NCBI GenBank assembly: GCA_911728455.2
Contig: OU452234.1
Location: 3,412,501 to 3,476,500 of the forward strand
From: Marthasterias glacialis
Lineage: Eukaryota; Echinodermata; Asteroidea; Forcipulatida; Asteriidae
DNA: 64,000 nt
Direction of reading: 5' to 3'
Of the stretch, positions 28,961 through 42,600 are shown one piece after another. The position numbers and the translations under genes were made by a program. Position 1 is the first letter of the stretch. Every line of letters begins with the position of its first letter. The notes below the pieces were generated by a model. That model was not told where the DNA came from. It saw only the letters and a list, made by a program, of their open reading frames with translations, and searched no databases.

Positions 28961-31900
28961 TACAGTGATTGAGTCTGCTTTTGAGGCATCCTTTGTGTCA
29001 TTACCAGAAGTTCATAATAATAATAACATGCGGCTCACGCGTAAAGCCAGTCAATCAGTTTAACTACAATATTAAGTTTACTGATAATTCCATATCACTA
29101 CACACCTTTAACAAAGCACTCCTTGCTCTTTTCTAAAAAGAAAAACAAAAACATTTTTGCGCCGACATTTATTCATTTATTGTGATGAAATTGTATCTTG
29201 CAAAACTGGCAGATTGGAAAGGACATTAGAAGCACTAATGTAACGAGCTCTCGATATTTAAAAAAAAAAAAAAAAAAGATGCCGGGTAACAAAATCATCT
29301 GTTTGTTTCCAGACCAAGTCCCCGTGAAAGATATTGACCCAAACTGATTCATCCATCCTTCATTTGCCCATGTACTTTGCACAGTGTTCTTAAGAACACA
29401 CAATAAGTGCGTACTGCACACCACGATGATAGTGAATAGTGCAGCACTTCCTTCTTTCACTTTGCCATGTGCAACGTACAAGTCTATGCAGTGATGATGC
29501 AAATACACATTAGGATGAGACATGTGTTGTACATGCATATATCCAAAGTTGACAGCAATTTCATCCTTGTCTACTGTTGTTACTAGGAGAAGCCATGGAT
29601 GGTATATATAGGAGAAAGAAAGCAAACCTTTGAATATTTTTTAGAGAGAACAATAATATACACTTTTACACTTTTTTTTTCTCTCGAGGTAAATTTATTT
29701 TGAAAGGCCTAAAGAGGATTACTTTAATAGTTCATTTTACACTAAATTTACACTTTTCTGACCCAGTCTTAGTGTTGCCCTGCTCTTGCTGATATAGGAT
29801 TAAAAAGAAACAAATATAACATTTGAATTTAAAGCCATTTCAAAATTAGAAATGTAATTTAAAACCCATGTTTATACAACAAAACAAGTGCTATTTAAGT
29901 GCTATTTAATGAGGCAAATTGTATTATATTTTTAAATCTAATTGGTTGTGTTTGCATACTGCCTTCATTAGGATCATAACCCAAAACTTTACACTCGCCC
30001 TCACCCTAAATCTAACCCTAACTCTAACCCTAACCCTAACCCTATAAAATGTTACATTTGAATGAACTCTGTCTTGGACAAGATAGTATCAAATGGTTAA
30101 TCCAAGCCGTTCATGTTGTGTATGGTACCCACCATTCAAATTTCATTAATGCAGCAATCTGCCTTTAACATTTCCTGCATTGCGTATAAATTATGGTTCG
30201 GTTATTAGCATCAGATTTGCACGGCACTGACCGAGTTTCATCTATCGCGTTACTGCTTTGATCAGAACCAATTATTTGTTCCCACTGTTCTTGTGGGAAA
30301 TTTATTATCCCCTGTAAAAACATTCTATTCGTGGAGTATTTTTTTATTACATAAAACATTTCAGAGATTGACATCAGTGCACAGTGCCTTTGTTGCATGC
30401 ATATAGGTGCATCAGTTCAATTCATGTATTATGTACGTTTGTTTAAAATTGAACAGAAATGGGGATTCAATTTCGAGTTAAAGGCATAGGGCCTACTCTA
30501 TGGATGAACTGTGAATACATGTATTGAAAAAGCTGATGGTCAAATTGCTTTCAGAATCAACAAATTCAAATATTGAGTTTAATATTTTTACGGTATTCGG
30601 AGACTATTCCAGTGTACTTTTTAACAATAATTAATGTGAGTATTATTTACTATAGCATTGAAACTGTTGTTTGTGTGATGCAGATATTATCAAATGTCTA
30701 ACAAAAACAACAAATGCATGTTTCTTTCTTTAATATTATAATGATGTAATCTCATAAAGATCATACTTGATGTGTACCGTGTTCCTCCCCCCCCCCCAAA
30801 CTCATTTGAGCAAAATTAATTTTTCTTGAACCCCCTTTTAACAGATCGAACAAAATAGCGCTATCTCTCATACAGAACCCCCCTCCCCCCAAAAAAAAAT
30901 AAATAAATAAAAAATACAATTGTAAGTGTGAACACAAAAGCTCTTTATCAAAATCATGTCATGCTTGTCAAGTTCTAAATTGACCCCTTTGCATGTATGG
31001 GCAATAAGGAATGCAGATGCTGGTGAAAAAAAAAACAAAAAAACATTGTTTAAAATAAGAAACAACTAACAATTTTTGAGCATCGGTCTCAGTGTAGTTA
31101 AATTAATTTGAATTAGGGAAATATTACAGCATCGGTTACTGTTGTCACTGTTCTACAATTAGTTCAGTTTCTTAAAGGTGATATAAGCAGGAAATTCTGC
31201 TCAGCAAATTTCCATTTCCGTACTAAGCACAAAATGAGTGGGGCATTAGTCGCAACAACTTATAACTTCATGACATTTTGGCTGGTAACCTAAAGTTCTT
31301 CTGAGCAAGATTTTTCTTAGGTAAGCACATTTGTTGTGCTTGCAGGCTTTATGATGATGAATGGGCACAGAAGCCAACTTCACGGCGTTACTCATCAGCT
31401 AACTTGCTTAGCATGGGGAAGTTTTGCATGATTAGGTGACCAACAAACAATGATTAACATGGCTGACTTGTGCATGTTTGTGCTTGGCATGTTTTTACTT
31501 GGAAGCACCATGAAAATAAATCTGGATTGGAGGAGAGTGGTCCCTGCATTATACAGTCAACTTTTTTCAGCTTATCTGTTGAATTCCAGTTACTTTTTTC
31601 TTTAAGTGACATGAAAGACTTCAAAAACACTGTTTTAAGTTTTGTGTTCCTGATGGCCATTTCCTTTTCCTTTCTTTTTTATAGTTACAAAGTTGCAAGT
31701 GTGCATAATAAAACTGATTTGATTTTGTGAATCCTGCATAAAAAGCCGTTTTTATTTATTTATTTTGTGTGTTTGTGTGTGAATCCAGCATCGAAACTTT
31801 ATTTTAGTTTGTGAGTCCTGCATCGAAAACTGATTTTGTGAATCCCAAGTTTAAAAAAAAACTATTTATTTTGTGGACCCTGCATGGGAAAAATTGTGGA

Positions 31901-32800
31901 GCAGTATTCCCTCTTTCCCTTCTTTTTTTTCATAATTGTTAACATCAGTTTACTTCTACATGGGTTTAGAAATGTCCAAAGGCTGCCTTTCCTAAATACT
32001 GAGTTATTAAATTAATCTAACTGTGTTATAAAAATTGCGCAGTTTGTAAATTTCCATGGGTTACTTTGTGACGAAGTTCATTTTAGTTCAGCGTTAATTT
32101 AATTTAAGAACAATGAAGAAAAACTAACTACTTGAATGAAAGTGATAGTCAGAAAATGTAAGATTTCAACACAGAATGACAGCAGCGTGTTGGGAAATTA
32201 TCGGGGGGGGGGGCAAATCTCTGATTGAAAGTTTACTTTGTAAGTTGAGTAACCGATGCATCGTTAAGCTCCTTAAAAGCTGCCACTCGGTTCGAGACAA
32301 TTTCTGTTCAAATTTGAAGATATAAATTTAATTTTAATTACCTAACAATTGTTGGTTTTATAAATTAAAAAAGGCAATATAGAAGCTCACTGAAACGTCG
32401 TGCACAATAATACGCTTCTCGAAATGAACGGTTAAAAAAAACATAATTGTCCAAAACCCAACGGTATCCATATTCAATATTAATTTGGTTTATTGAAAGC
32501 TTTTTATAGGCCTACTGATTCAAGTTGCCTAAACAGGTGTTAATTACCAATTTTCAGATGTCAAAGATTTGTGACACGGCGAGGGGTCGTTTTAATAAAT
32601 GGCCTTGGGAAAAAAAAATCGGCTCATTTAATCTGATCATCATGAAAAAGTTAGACTATACCGTAGACGTCATCTTTAAACGGAAGTTTATAAAATATGC
32701 GCAATTTTGTAATTCTACATTTCATAGATCATTAGCAGTATTAGGCCCACATATATAATTCATCCAAGGCGAGTGTATCATTAAATTTCTTCAAAAAAAT
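28961..32800. other. intergenic region, no gene recognised
   Basis: AT-rich, with a telomere-like tract near 30 kb and a GCTGCTTAAGC-family fragment at 31185-31355. The 150-codon open frame on the minus strand at 29173-29625 has no recognisable domain or splice context. Confidence 0.45.
30004..30044. repeat. interstitial telomere-like tract
   Basis: CCCTAAATCTAACCCTAACT then CTAACCCTAACCCTAACCCT: about seven CCCTAA units, two of them mutated. Confidence 0.85.
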
Positions 32801-32835
32801 AAGAAGTCAACAGTTTTGTCAGTTAAAGCTTATGA

Positions 32836-33020
32836 TATCACTCATCACACAAGATCACTTGACACATTCAAGGACAGATTAAAATCATATTTGCATAGAC
32901 AAGCATGTTCGTTAATTTCTGAACTTGACATTTATTGGATGTCTTTGCTTTGCTTATATTAGCGCCATGAGCGCCGTTCGCGGCGGATACCGGCGCTCTG
33001 TACATTTTCATTTTTGTTAT
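32836..33020 (+). pseudogene. non-LTR retrotransposon ORF2 tail fragment
   Basis: One frame reads TRSLDTFKDRLKSYLHRQAC, the usual ending of reverse-transcriptase ORFs of CR1/L2-like elements. A shifted frame then gives AVRGGYRRSVHFHF, also typical of these tails. Short, frame-broken, inactive. Confidence 0.5.
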
Positions 33021-34501
33021 TATCATCACAACTTGCAACTAGTAAAATTCCCCCCCCCAAAAAAAAAAAGTTCATACTTGAAATAGTAATATCGCACACT
33101 CGTGCTCGTCACTTTCTTTCATTGTCTTTTTCACCCATGAATAAAGGGGAAACATTGAGCTTTAATTGGACGAAACCAAAATTACGTTTACGTCATCAGA
33201 ATCTTGCAAAAGCTCTCGTTTGTATTTAAATAAATTTTGTTTTCAGTTCTGATTCACGATCGTTTTTACTTCCATAAACGCAAAATAGAATTTTACAAAT
33301 AGAGTAAACAAAATTTACAATGAGTATTTTTTAACTATTTATATATATATATTTTATTTTAAATTGCTTAGATGTAGTTCACGACTTTCTCCGTTTGTCT
33401 GCGAAAAAAAGAAGTCTACAACTCTACATTAAGTGACTACAAAATAATTGTTATTTTATTTATCAAAAAGTCACCGGGTGGTAATTTGTTACACTTTTTA
33501 CAAAACGATGTGTCTCATGTGATAGTTGGTATTCTACAACAGGTTGACATATTGTGCGATATTATTTTTATTTTGAAAATTGAAATTCTCGTGAACTCAC
33601 GAGAATTTCAATTTCCACTCGTGTAAAAGATATAGAAAAAAATTATAAAATAATAAAGTCTGTACAAGTTTGTTGTTATTGATTATTGCAAAAGTAAGAG
33701 AGCTTCCAGCTGAATTAAATACATTCTGTAAACCTTGATGGTTTAAAATTATTAGGTGTCCCTAACACTTTGCTGGCCGCATTTGTGGGCCGCATCCCCG
33801 CGCGTGTACCTTCAGTTCTAACATCATTAATTCAGAAAAATCCCTGCGGTAACACACTATTGGGTTTTAAAGACAGATTCACGATCGAGGAATCAAGGTA
33901 GACTCGAGATCTCCAGAAGAAAAGGGAAGGGGAACAAAAAGCCATTCATTAAGAGTACTTTAATTTCATTAGTTGTAAAACAGCAATCGTTGCTATTTAC
34001 TCCAAAAATGTTCCCCGGATGAGTGGCTATATTTATATAATTCTAGGGCAGTCATGAAAATGTGCATCGATCGTTTCTGGATAAAAACGCCACAAAATTA
34101 GTATAAGATAGACTTGTGCGTGCTTTCACCATTGAACATAAAAATGAGTAGGCTATATAATTGTCCTGCATCCATTCGTGACCACCATTAAGACGCTAGG
34201 GTCGAGTTCTGAAGGATACAGTGAACAAAAAGGTTACGCAAAAGAAAGATCAACTTCCCATCAAACACAATCATTGCGCATAGCTGGGAGGGGGGCAACC
34301 AAGGGGGAACGTACACCGGGCGCCGCCTTGGTTGGAAGGGGGTGGGGTGGAGGTGCAAACCGACCATGTTATTGATTATTTTGGTAAAAAGAAAAGTAAG
34401 CTTATGTTGTAAACTCAAAATAATGCTGAGAGTTTTAAAGACAAATCAAGTGGGCATGAAGGGGCGCCATCCTCTAACCTTGCCCGGGGCCGGCCGCGAT
34501 C

Positions 34502-34597
34502 ACCCCTAGCTATCAAACCATGCCCACTCTTCAACCCACAAGAGGCCGGGAACCCCTAGCTATCAAACCATGCCCACTCTTCAACCCACAAGAGGCC
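34502..34597 (+). repeat. perfect tandem duplication, 50-bp period
   Basis: A 46-base unit starting ACCCCTAGCTATCAAACCAT and ending ACAAGAGGCC is present twice without a difference (34502-34547, 34552-34597). Confidence 0.9.
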
Positions 34598-35457
34598 ACA
34601 GGCCCGACGATGATTTTGCAAACACTTCTACCGCAGGTGCTGCTTCAAAGGAGGTAAACATGGAATGAATTTTGAAACTTATGAAACAAAATCTGGGAGA
34701 TTAATTTTATCATTTGGATTGGGCAGGTTTGAGTGGGGTGCGGTTGCAGTGACCAGCGGGGTCGTTCGCTCTCAATCTCATTTTTTTCCCCATGAGTTGT
34801 TAACTATTTTATTGAATGGCCATGTACTGTTTTTTAAGTACAAGTTGCCACGTGGAGAATTTGCAACAAAACTGAGTAGGTCTGGGCCCCATTAGCAAAG
34901 GTCACTCTTTTGCCCATTGTTTCCTGCTTGAATCTTTTGTCGTCAGAAGCAATGAACTTCGGATGAGTACTATTTCAAAAGACAAGATTAATGCAGACTT
35001 CAGATGCATCAGCGGAAAACATTCAAATATTAAATTAATATTTCTGTGCAGCAAAAGTGTTTTCCCTGAAATGTTGACATACGAAATATTGCAGTGGCAC
35101 TTTTAATATTGTCTGCAAATGTTTCATTTGACTGTGTTGGTTACGCGGTTGCACTCACTTTCAACGCGGGTATGTTCCATTGCATGGTCCTCAGTGCAAG
35201 AGATCAGCTGCTACAGTGCTAGTGTGTTCTGCACACAACAAGGGTCGTGCGTGAAGCACAAAATGCACACATTTTGCGCAGTTCCCAATTGTTTAATTGA
35301 AATAAAACTCAATCTAAGGACAAAATAGATATTTTAAAATGACCTGGAAATTATATTTTGAACAAACGTAGAGAAACAATTTCTTAAAACAAGTTTTTGC
35401 TATTCGATGAAAGGATTGTGGGGGTGCTACGCTATTACGGGAAGAGCCGATTTTGTT

Positions 35458-35529
35458 ATGCAAATGAGAAGCCGCCATTCGGTCGCTGACGAAAGCATGG
35501 CAAAGCCCTTCCAAAGCGAGCGCAGAACG
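35458..35529 (+). promoter_or_regulatory. candidate promoter/5' noncoding exon of the L3MBTL gene
   Basis: A perfect octamer motif ATGCAAAT (35458-35465) is followed by a YY1-like GCCGCCAT (35471-35478), then by CpG-containing sequence ending at a good splice donor, ACG/GTGAGA (exon end 35529). An ATG in this stretch (35497) opens a short frame, MAKPFQSERRT. If the exon is spliced to the acceptor at 44122 the frame stops after three more codons, so it would be a short upstream ORF and the exon is best read as 5' UTR. The transcription start and the link to the downstream gene are inference. Confidence 0.35.
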
Positions 35530-38500
35530 GTGAGAATTTTTTGCAAATTTAACAACTTTAAAATTGTTTTGGGGCCTTTTAGAGGCCGGGTTTAGGTGTA
35601 GAAACGATTGTTATTCACTTTTATATAATTTTTTAGGGCTCGTTCTTTTTAGGTACTTGTTATAAATCGCAAAGAATGTTGACCTAAACCGTGTTCGTAT
35701 TTAGAAATGCACAGCTTTTACTATTGCGCGTCACGGAAGTTTAAGTTATATGGGGGAAAGCACGAAATGACCTTAGTTTTTAGTTTGGTTAAGTCGCGTT
35801 TCTTCGTCGTTTTACTTAAATTCTTTGCTGTTCGACGTCTAAAATACATCAGTTACAGTGTCTATATAGGTTTTTCTGTCCGTTCCTGTATGTTTGTAAT
35901 GCTTAGGTAAATTATATTTCGAGAAAAAAGTGTAATTTACGTAACGGAAGTTTCCAGAATAGCGGGTGTAAAACGCAAGAGTTCGGAGTTGAAATTATTT
36001 TCTCGACATCGTCGAAATTTTTGGATTGAAAAGTTGGAGTGCCCTTTCTTATCGCTTGGGAATTGCTTTATTTTGTGGGTTTCATGTTTTCAAAGTGACA
36101 ACTTCGGAAACTTTATTGTTTTTCCAACCATGTGCTGGATTGCAGACGTTTTAGTTCGCTGTATATTCGAAAATATAGGCGTTTTGTGGGCTGGAAAATT
36201 TTTTTTATGTGTGTAAAAACAGCGTGTTGTGTTGGCTTAGAGCAAAGTGCATGCATGTGGATGACCGGATTCTCTGTACGGTGTACGGGGTAAAACAAAT
36301 TGCGAATTTATTCGAATGTTAGACAGGATGTTTTCTTAGGCCTCTATTTTGCTTGAATTATTTTGAAGATAAAACTATCCATAATCTCAGGAAAATAACT
36401 GTTTATGTAGCCAGGTGTGTTCATGCATCTTAATGGACTATTATTATTATTAATTTCTAAGAAAACATATTAAAAATTCCTTTGTTTTTTTTGTTTCTCC
36501 TTATATTTTGTTTTTGTGAATTCATTTAACTAATGAATAAATATGATAAAACAGAAAATGTGACGTGAACATGTGTCAGATGTGTTTCTTTCATTCAAAG
36601 TTATAAATAAATGACTTGATCGATAATTTTTTGCCAAAATGTTAACCATATAATTTTAACAGTATATACACCTGCCTCTGCCCCACTCCCCTCCCCCTCC
36701 TGCCCCTCCCCCCCCTCCAGTCCCCGGCCCCTCGAATGGGTAAATTACTTAACATGGTAAATGTGTTTCATATCATGTACCGGTACAGGTTTAAGATACA
36801 CTGAAAATAGTATCACAGGTCCATAAAAAGAGAGTGCTTTTTGTGGATACACGCTTTAAATCGAGAAGTTCATGAGGCGTAGGAAAAGATTTAAGCCCCT
36901 TCCCCCTCCCTCGGACCCCCACTTCGGCTCTTTCAAATCTTGATGGCACCTTGTTGCATATTCAGTTCGCGTGCTAAGTTGTAATAACTTCGACACACAA
37001 TTAACAAGAGTCTTTAACACACAGATTAGCTGAGAATTAGAAATTATTAAATTGTACCACTTTGCCCCCAAAACAGTGCGACATGAGCAATATATATTTG
37101 TATGTTATTTGTCTTCATTATTTATTGTAAATATTCACTGGAGACCAAAATTCAAACTGTTCACTGAAGCTGGCTTTCAGAAGAAAAAAATGTTTCAGGA
37201 TTTAGCCCTTTTTCGTTCATGTACATGTAGGGCATCGTTGTAAAACAAATTCTTTTCAGGTTTTTTAATATTTTTATTTATTTAATTGAACTGCAAATCA
37301 GTTGAGTACATTCACTACTTTTATAAACTACATTGTAAACGACTCAAAATGTGTGTGTAGTTGTTCCATAGTAAGCCACTGGCACTAAAAATGCCCCATC
37401 ATCATTATTAGACTTGCGTAGATCCTTCCAGTAGTTTTCCTGATGGACCCATTCTAGGTTGACTTGCAACACAAATGCGCTCACTAAAGTATTTCATGGG
37501 TTGTGTTGCAAACATGGTGCATTGTGGGGGTCGGAAAGTGGGAGGTAAGTGTGGAGGGAAAAAGAGGCTACTTTGTCATGAGAGTAACAATACAATTAGA
37601 GGGGAAAAGCCCAAGAAAACCCGTCAACAACTGTCATTGTGATCACAAAAGGCTGGTTTGTTGTACCTTCATCAGTTTTTAAGGGTGTCATTTAGGGGGT
37701 CCTTGAAATGCAAGGTTTTGTTTTGTATCCGTTTTTATGAAGAGAAATTAGGTCCCAAGTTTAATGTTATATCCTTATTGTTATGTATTTTAAAGTTCCT
37801 AGTGATTTGTACGTATACATATTTTTGCTCATCTTGCTTTTGGTACATAGCATGTGCTGCACTGTTATAAAATGAAATTTAAATAAAGTACACAAATAGA
37901 ATATTTAAAGCTAGTTCTTTTTTCAACCTGTCTGGATTGTTTAAAAAAAATTAAATCAATTAAAATAGCAAAATGTTCGTTATGTGACTTTTCCCAAAGT
38001 CAGTGTTATTCACTCATGTTATTGCGGATGTGAGAAGAGTTATCTGTATCCTCAAACTTTTAGTCTAAAAATAAAACAAACTCATACAAAATAATAACAA
38101 GTTTGTGTTTTTCCCAAAGTGGTTAATCCCACAATGTTTTGTAACAAGGAAGATTAAAGAAAAGGGACGATAGAAAACCAATGGAAAAAAAAACATAATT
38201 AATGTCGCTGTACCAAAGATGTACGTATAAATAGCATTACTTTGTCCATTATTTTCAGAAGGAGTTAAAAGCCGAAACCATCAATGACCTTGCAGACCCT
38301 GTAGACAAAATGAAATAAGATATACAAACTTTCCTTTTCTCTTTTTTCCTTTTTTATTCAAGAAAGTGTGCACTGCTTTTTGTATTTTTTAGCTGGCGAG
38401 AGGCACATGTGCCTTCGTTTTGTAAAATTGCTTTCTTACAGCATTGAACTTTATTCCAATTATCGTGAGTTATCCTGGATTTTACTAGTGAATAGTTTTA

Positions 38501-38594
38501 CACACTTGATAATCAGTATAAGCTGCTCAAATTTGCAATGTTTGACAGTGGTTGACAATCATTATATCTTTTAGAGGAATGGTATTTCAATTGT

Positions 38595-38815
38595 TTGGAC
38601 TGGAGCCATGCATGTTGATTGGGTTTTTTTTTTTAGATCCTACCTGATTGCATGGGTTTCCCAAGTTGGGGTTTTTCCTCCCACATGAAACTGAACGTTT
38701 CTTCACCATCTTCTCTTGACATTAATCTTCAGGCCTACTGGTTGCAATGCAATGCACTTTGGAGGGTACCTGCATGGTTTCAATGCCAGAAAGATGTAAT
38801 AAAGTATGTAATCAA
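38595..38815 (+). repeat. SINE family C
   Basis: GGACTGGAGCCATGCATG, CCTGATTGCATGGGTTTCCC, TTCCTCCCACATGAAACTGA; ends in an ATCAAATGAAATCAAG tail. Confidence 0.65.
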
Positions 38816-39107
38816 ATGAAATCAAGTCTATTGTCATTTGACAGTCTTGTGCCCAATACCTTTAAGAAATCTGTCGAAAAACCAAACCTGCTGAATCGTT
38901 ATTGAGTTTAGGGCTGTTGTTTCTGTACATTATGCACTAATTTTTTTCTAACGAGTATCTGCATGATCAGGGAGAGAATGCAGAACAGATATTTAAGAAA
39001 TGACCTTCAACGAATATTGAACATGTTGAATCACATGTTCGCCACCAACTGTCCATTCATGGTGAAAACAGTTGGCTGTTTGATAATCATGTATGCTTCG
39101 TTCTCGA

Positions 39108-39255
39108 AAGGGCAAGGGCACCAAGGCGTTTTCTCCATTGTAAAGGGCACCTCTATGAGGAAATTGTACTTTTTTTATCGGAACATTTTAAGGGCACCAA
39201 GGCAATGACCAGGGGCAACGGAGGCAATCGCCTCCGTTGCCTCCGTCTTGCAGGC
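39108..39255 (-). repeat. CAGGCCTG-family repeat, inverted partner
   Basis: AGGGCACCTCTATGAGGAAA and GGAGGCAATCGCCTCCG, ending CAGGCCTG, which it shares with the next copy. Confidence 0.75.
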
Positions 39256-39600
39256 CTGAAACTTCAAGGAGGCAATTGCCTCCATTGCCCCATGTCATTG
39301 TCTTGGTGCTCTTGAAATGTTCCACTATAAATGTACAATTTCCTCATAGAGGTGCCCAGCGGCATAGCCATGATTTTTTCACTGGGGGGGGGGGGAGTGT
39401 GCACAGGGGGGCATTGATTTTCAGTGGGGGGCCCAGGTACCATTTTTTTTTTAAATTATATGTATCTACATTTTTTTTTACGTGGGCGCGTGCCCCCGCC
39501 CCCCCCCCCCTTGGCTACGCCGTTGGAGGTGCCCTTCATCAAGAAGGAAATGCCTTGATGCCCTTGCCCTTTCAAGAACGAAGGAATCAGGCCTGCATCC
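39250..39600 (+). repeat. CAGGCCTG-family repeat interrupted by a MITE
   Basis: From GCAGGCCTGAAACTTCAAGG to GAATCAGGCCTGC, split at a GAGGTGCC site by the element 39357-39525. Confidence 0.78.
39357..39525. mobile_element. hAT-like G/C-rich MITE with 8-bp target duplication GAGGTGCC
   Basis: Starts CAGCGGCATAGCCATG and ends CTTGGCTACGCCGTTG; GAGGTGCC lies on both sides (39349-39356, 39526-39533). Same ends as the element at 27779-27989. Confidence 0.8.
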
Positions 39601-42600
39601 TTTGAGTAGAGATTTAAGGAGTTAGGTAGAGAATAAATCATGAAAGCTAGGTATACCTGTAATGCACACATCTAAGGTTAGTGCTCCAGGGCTACGTACG
39701 CTCTGCTACTTGCCAAAAATATGTTAAAATGCCACTTCCGTGACAGTACATGAAGAGTAATGATCACCCAAGATCAGCAGACATACAGTTAGTGTTCTTT
39801 ATTGTAATTATTAGGAGAATTTATGAAATTTGGAAATTGATATTAAAAATTACATATAAATATACATGTACCTGGTGCATGTATCAATTTAACAACCTCG
39901 GAATGTGTCTAAATAATTATGGAGCTTTTTTCCCTAAAAACCCCCCCCCCCCGAAAAAATGAAAAAGAAGACAAGAAAATCACTTTGTACACTGTTTAAT
40001 TGCGTACAATGTGGGTTAATTTTTGGTGGTAGATTGAATGCATTGCTGTTGACAACAGAGACACTGTACGCTTGAGTGAAAATCTGTTCAATTCTTACAT
40101 GTGTGCAAATTTACATTTACGCACAAATTTGCTCAAATTTTGTCTGTGGTATCTAATGTAATGAATTCATTCAATAAGACCCTGTGTGTTTGAGGGAATA
40201 GTGTACGCCACATTATTTTATCCAAAGATTGTGTCCATTTCATTAATAAATTAAAAGGTATGCGAGCACCGTGCATACCATCAGACATGATAAGCGACTG
40301 CAGTTACGAGCATTGAGGGAGAATGTTAATTACTTGTTATAAAAATAATGATTGGATGATAAAGTTGAACTGTTGGCGAAATTGAGCTTGAGAACACTCT
40401 CATTTCAAATCATTTTTTGACATGTATGTTTTTCTTGATTCAGCATTTGTGTTTTCCGCGCTGAAATCTGTGGAAATGGCTTTGACAGATCAGGGGACAG
40501 ATCGTAAAGGTGTAGGTAGATAATTTTTACTTACAAAGCGCCCTTTAGCCATGTTAGCGGAAATTCTATTTTACCTGCAAACCATAAGCAAAGCCAAAGG
40601 CATGCTTAACGGTAGGTCTTGTGAGCAGATCATGTGTCGTGACAATGCAAATAAATACCACACATGCTGATGCACCAGCAATATGTTCTTAATCGTTGAA
40701 AAAATACTCCTTCTTATACTTATCTTATTCTTATACAGCTTTATGAGTTTAGGCCCAGGGTAGGCTTATGCCTGGAAATCTGTAGCCTTCTACTAATTAG
40801 AGGTTGATTATTTAGTATGATGATGCTAAGAAGTGTTTGAGTTGGTAAAAAAGCAAGTGTAAAAATTGTTAATGGCCTGGGTCCCATTTCAGGCATGATA
40901 TTCTTCCTACTTTTGTCTGATTTTGGACTTTTTTGGCTCTCAGAAAAATCATTAAAATTGTTGTTAAATAGCCTGAAAAGTCTTATTAAAGCATAAACCA
41001 TGCGTACATGTGTAGGTCAGCCCCTCTGCTCAAAAAAATTGTCCTGCTTTTTTCCAAGGGCCAAATATCATGTGTGCGATTTCATTGCACTGCTTACTAC
41101 AGAATCCGCAACGAAACTAGGGTGAAATGTAAGGGAACACGAGAGGGTGCACCATTTATTTCTAGGGGGGGTACTTCTGGCCAATTAAAACTGTAGTTTC
41201 TGTATGCATTTGTTTTGAATGAGCTCTTTTTAGTGTTCTTATTATGCCATTTACTATTTTTTTTTTTTTTAATATTCTGACGGAGGTAAAAACAAATACT
41301 GTACATTGTCTGCTTGTAAATAGAAAAACAGTTCTAAAAACATTGAAGATTAAACATACAAGCTTATAAAATGTAACATTTCAATTGAGGGATTTTCAAG
41401 CTCCAAAGGCCAGATTTCAAATGGGGGAGGGGCACGTGCCTCCTGCACCCCCCTCCTTTTTTTTTTTTAGTTACGCCACTGCCCAGTATTCTGTGCTTCT
41501 AGACTAGCACCCTATATACATGTAAGCACCATGTACATGTACATCCACTTGCTGTAAGTGCAGATATTCATGTTAAACAGTGCCACGAAATTTGGCCCAG
41601 ACATTTGGATGACTGTTAGTTTTTTTTCTTTCTTTTTTTTCGCCTTTCTTAAAAAGCTGCTCATCAGGGTCGAAACATCAGGACGATAACAGCTTTTGCA
41701 TAAATTACGGGTCATTATGTTTTGTAAGATGTTTTGGATTTGCTACTTTGCTGCTTTGTGTAAATTCCTGAATGTTGAAAAGCTTTCAATCAGAATATGG
41801 ACAAATGAACTCTAAAATAAAGCACTATGCTCAAGTTAAGATGGAATTAGCCAGTAAAAAGAAAAATTCCCTTCTGCCAACATTGCTCTAAGCGATGGCG
41901 CGCATGGCAAGATGTACAACTAATGTGATGAATGTGTAATGTAAATGTACCTTGACATTTATTTATCGAGGACAGTAGGCCTACAATTTAACATTCTAAA
42001 AGCGTTTTTGTTGTATTGTCAAGCACCACTTGTCACTGGTTCTTTTTGTTTGTGTGTGACAGTGTTGTACATAGTTTCTTGTCTAGTCTTTTGTGAAATA
42101 GTAGAGAATATTAGTAGTCAGTGAGTTGGCGAACTGGCTTCCATACAAACCCCAGGAAGTAATTGCCAAATCGGCAAAATGGCTGTCGTATAGACCTTGT
42201 GCATGTGACGTCACCGACCGCTTACAATCATTTTGGTGATCACCAGCGCCTATTTCATTCGTGTACAACTGTTATAATTATCCGGTGTGAATGCAAGATG
42301 CAAGATGCAGTATTGAGCGAATCACTGCAAAGAAATGTCTTACTTCGATTCGCTAACTTATGTGCGTGTGTGCTGTGCGTCAGGCTGACGCGCTTGTTAA
42401 ATTTGGTGTAATTTTGCAACATGAAATCTTCTTGTTAAACTCAAAATAAAAACATATCTTCATTATGAAAGTAAGCTTGGTATGTAAATTCATCAAGTGA
42501 CATAATTGTTTTCAGTTTTCAGAAAACGGTTACAAAATGCCCGGCTGGAATCTGTTAGATGTTTAAAATAAACATGAACCTCTTCTCTTACGGAGAGGTG

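Noticed and set aside
29173..29625. 150-codon minus-strand frame
   Set aside because: No recognisable family, contains a poly-T-derived Phe run; likely chance in AT-rich sequence.
39237..39605. 122-codon plus-strand frame
   Set aside because: Made entirely of a CAGGCCTG repeat with the inserted MITE.
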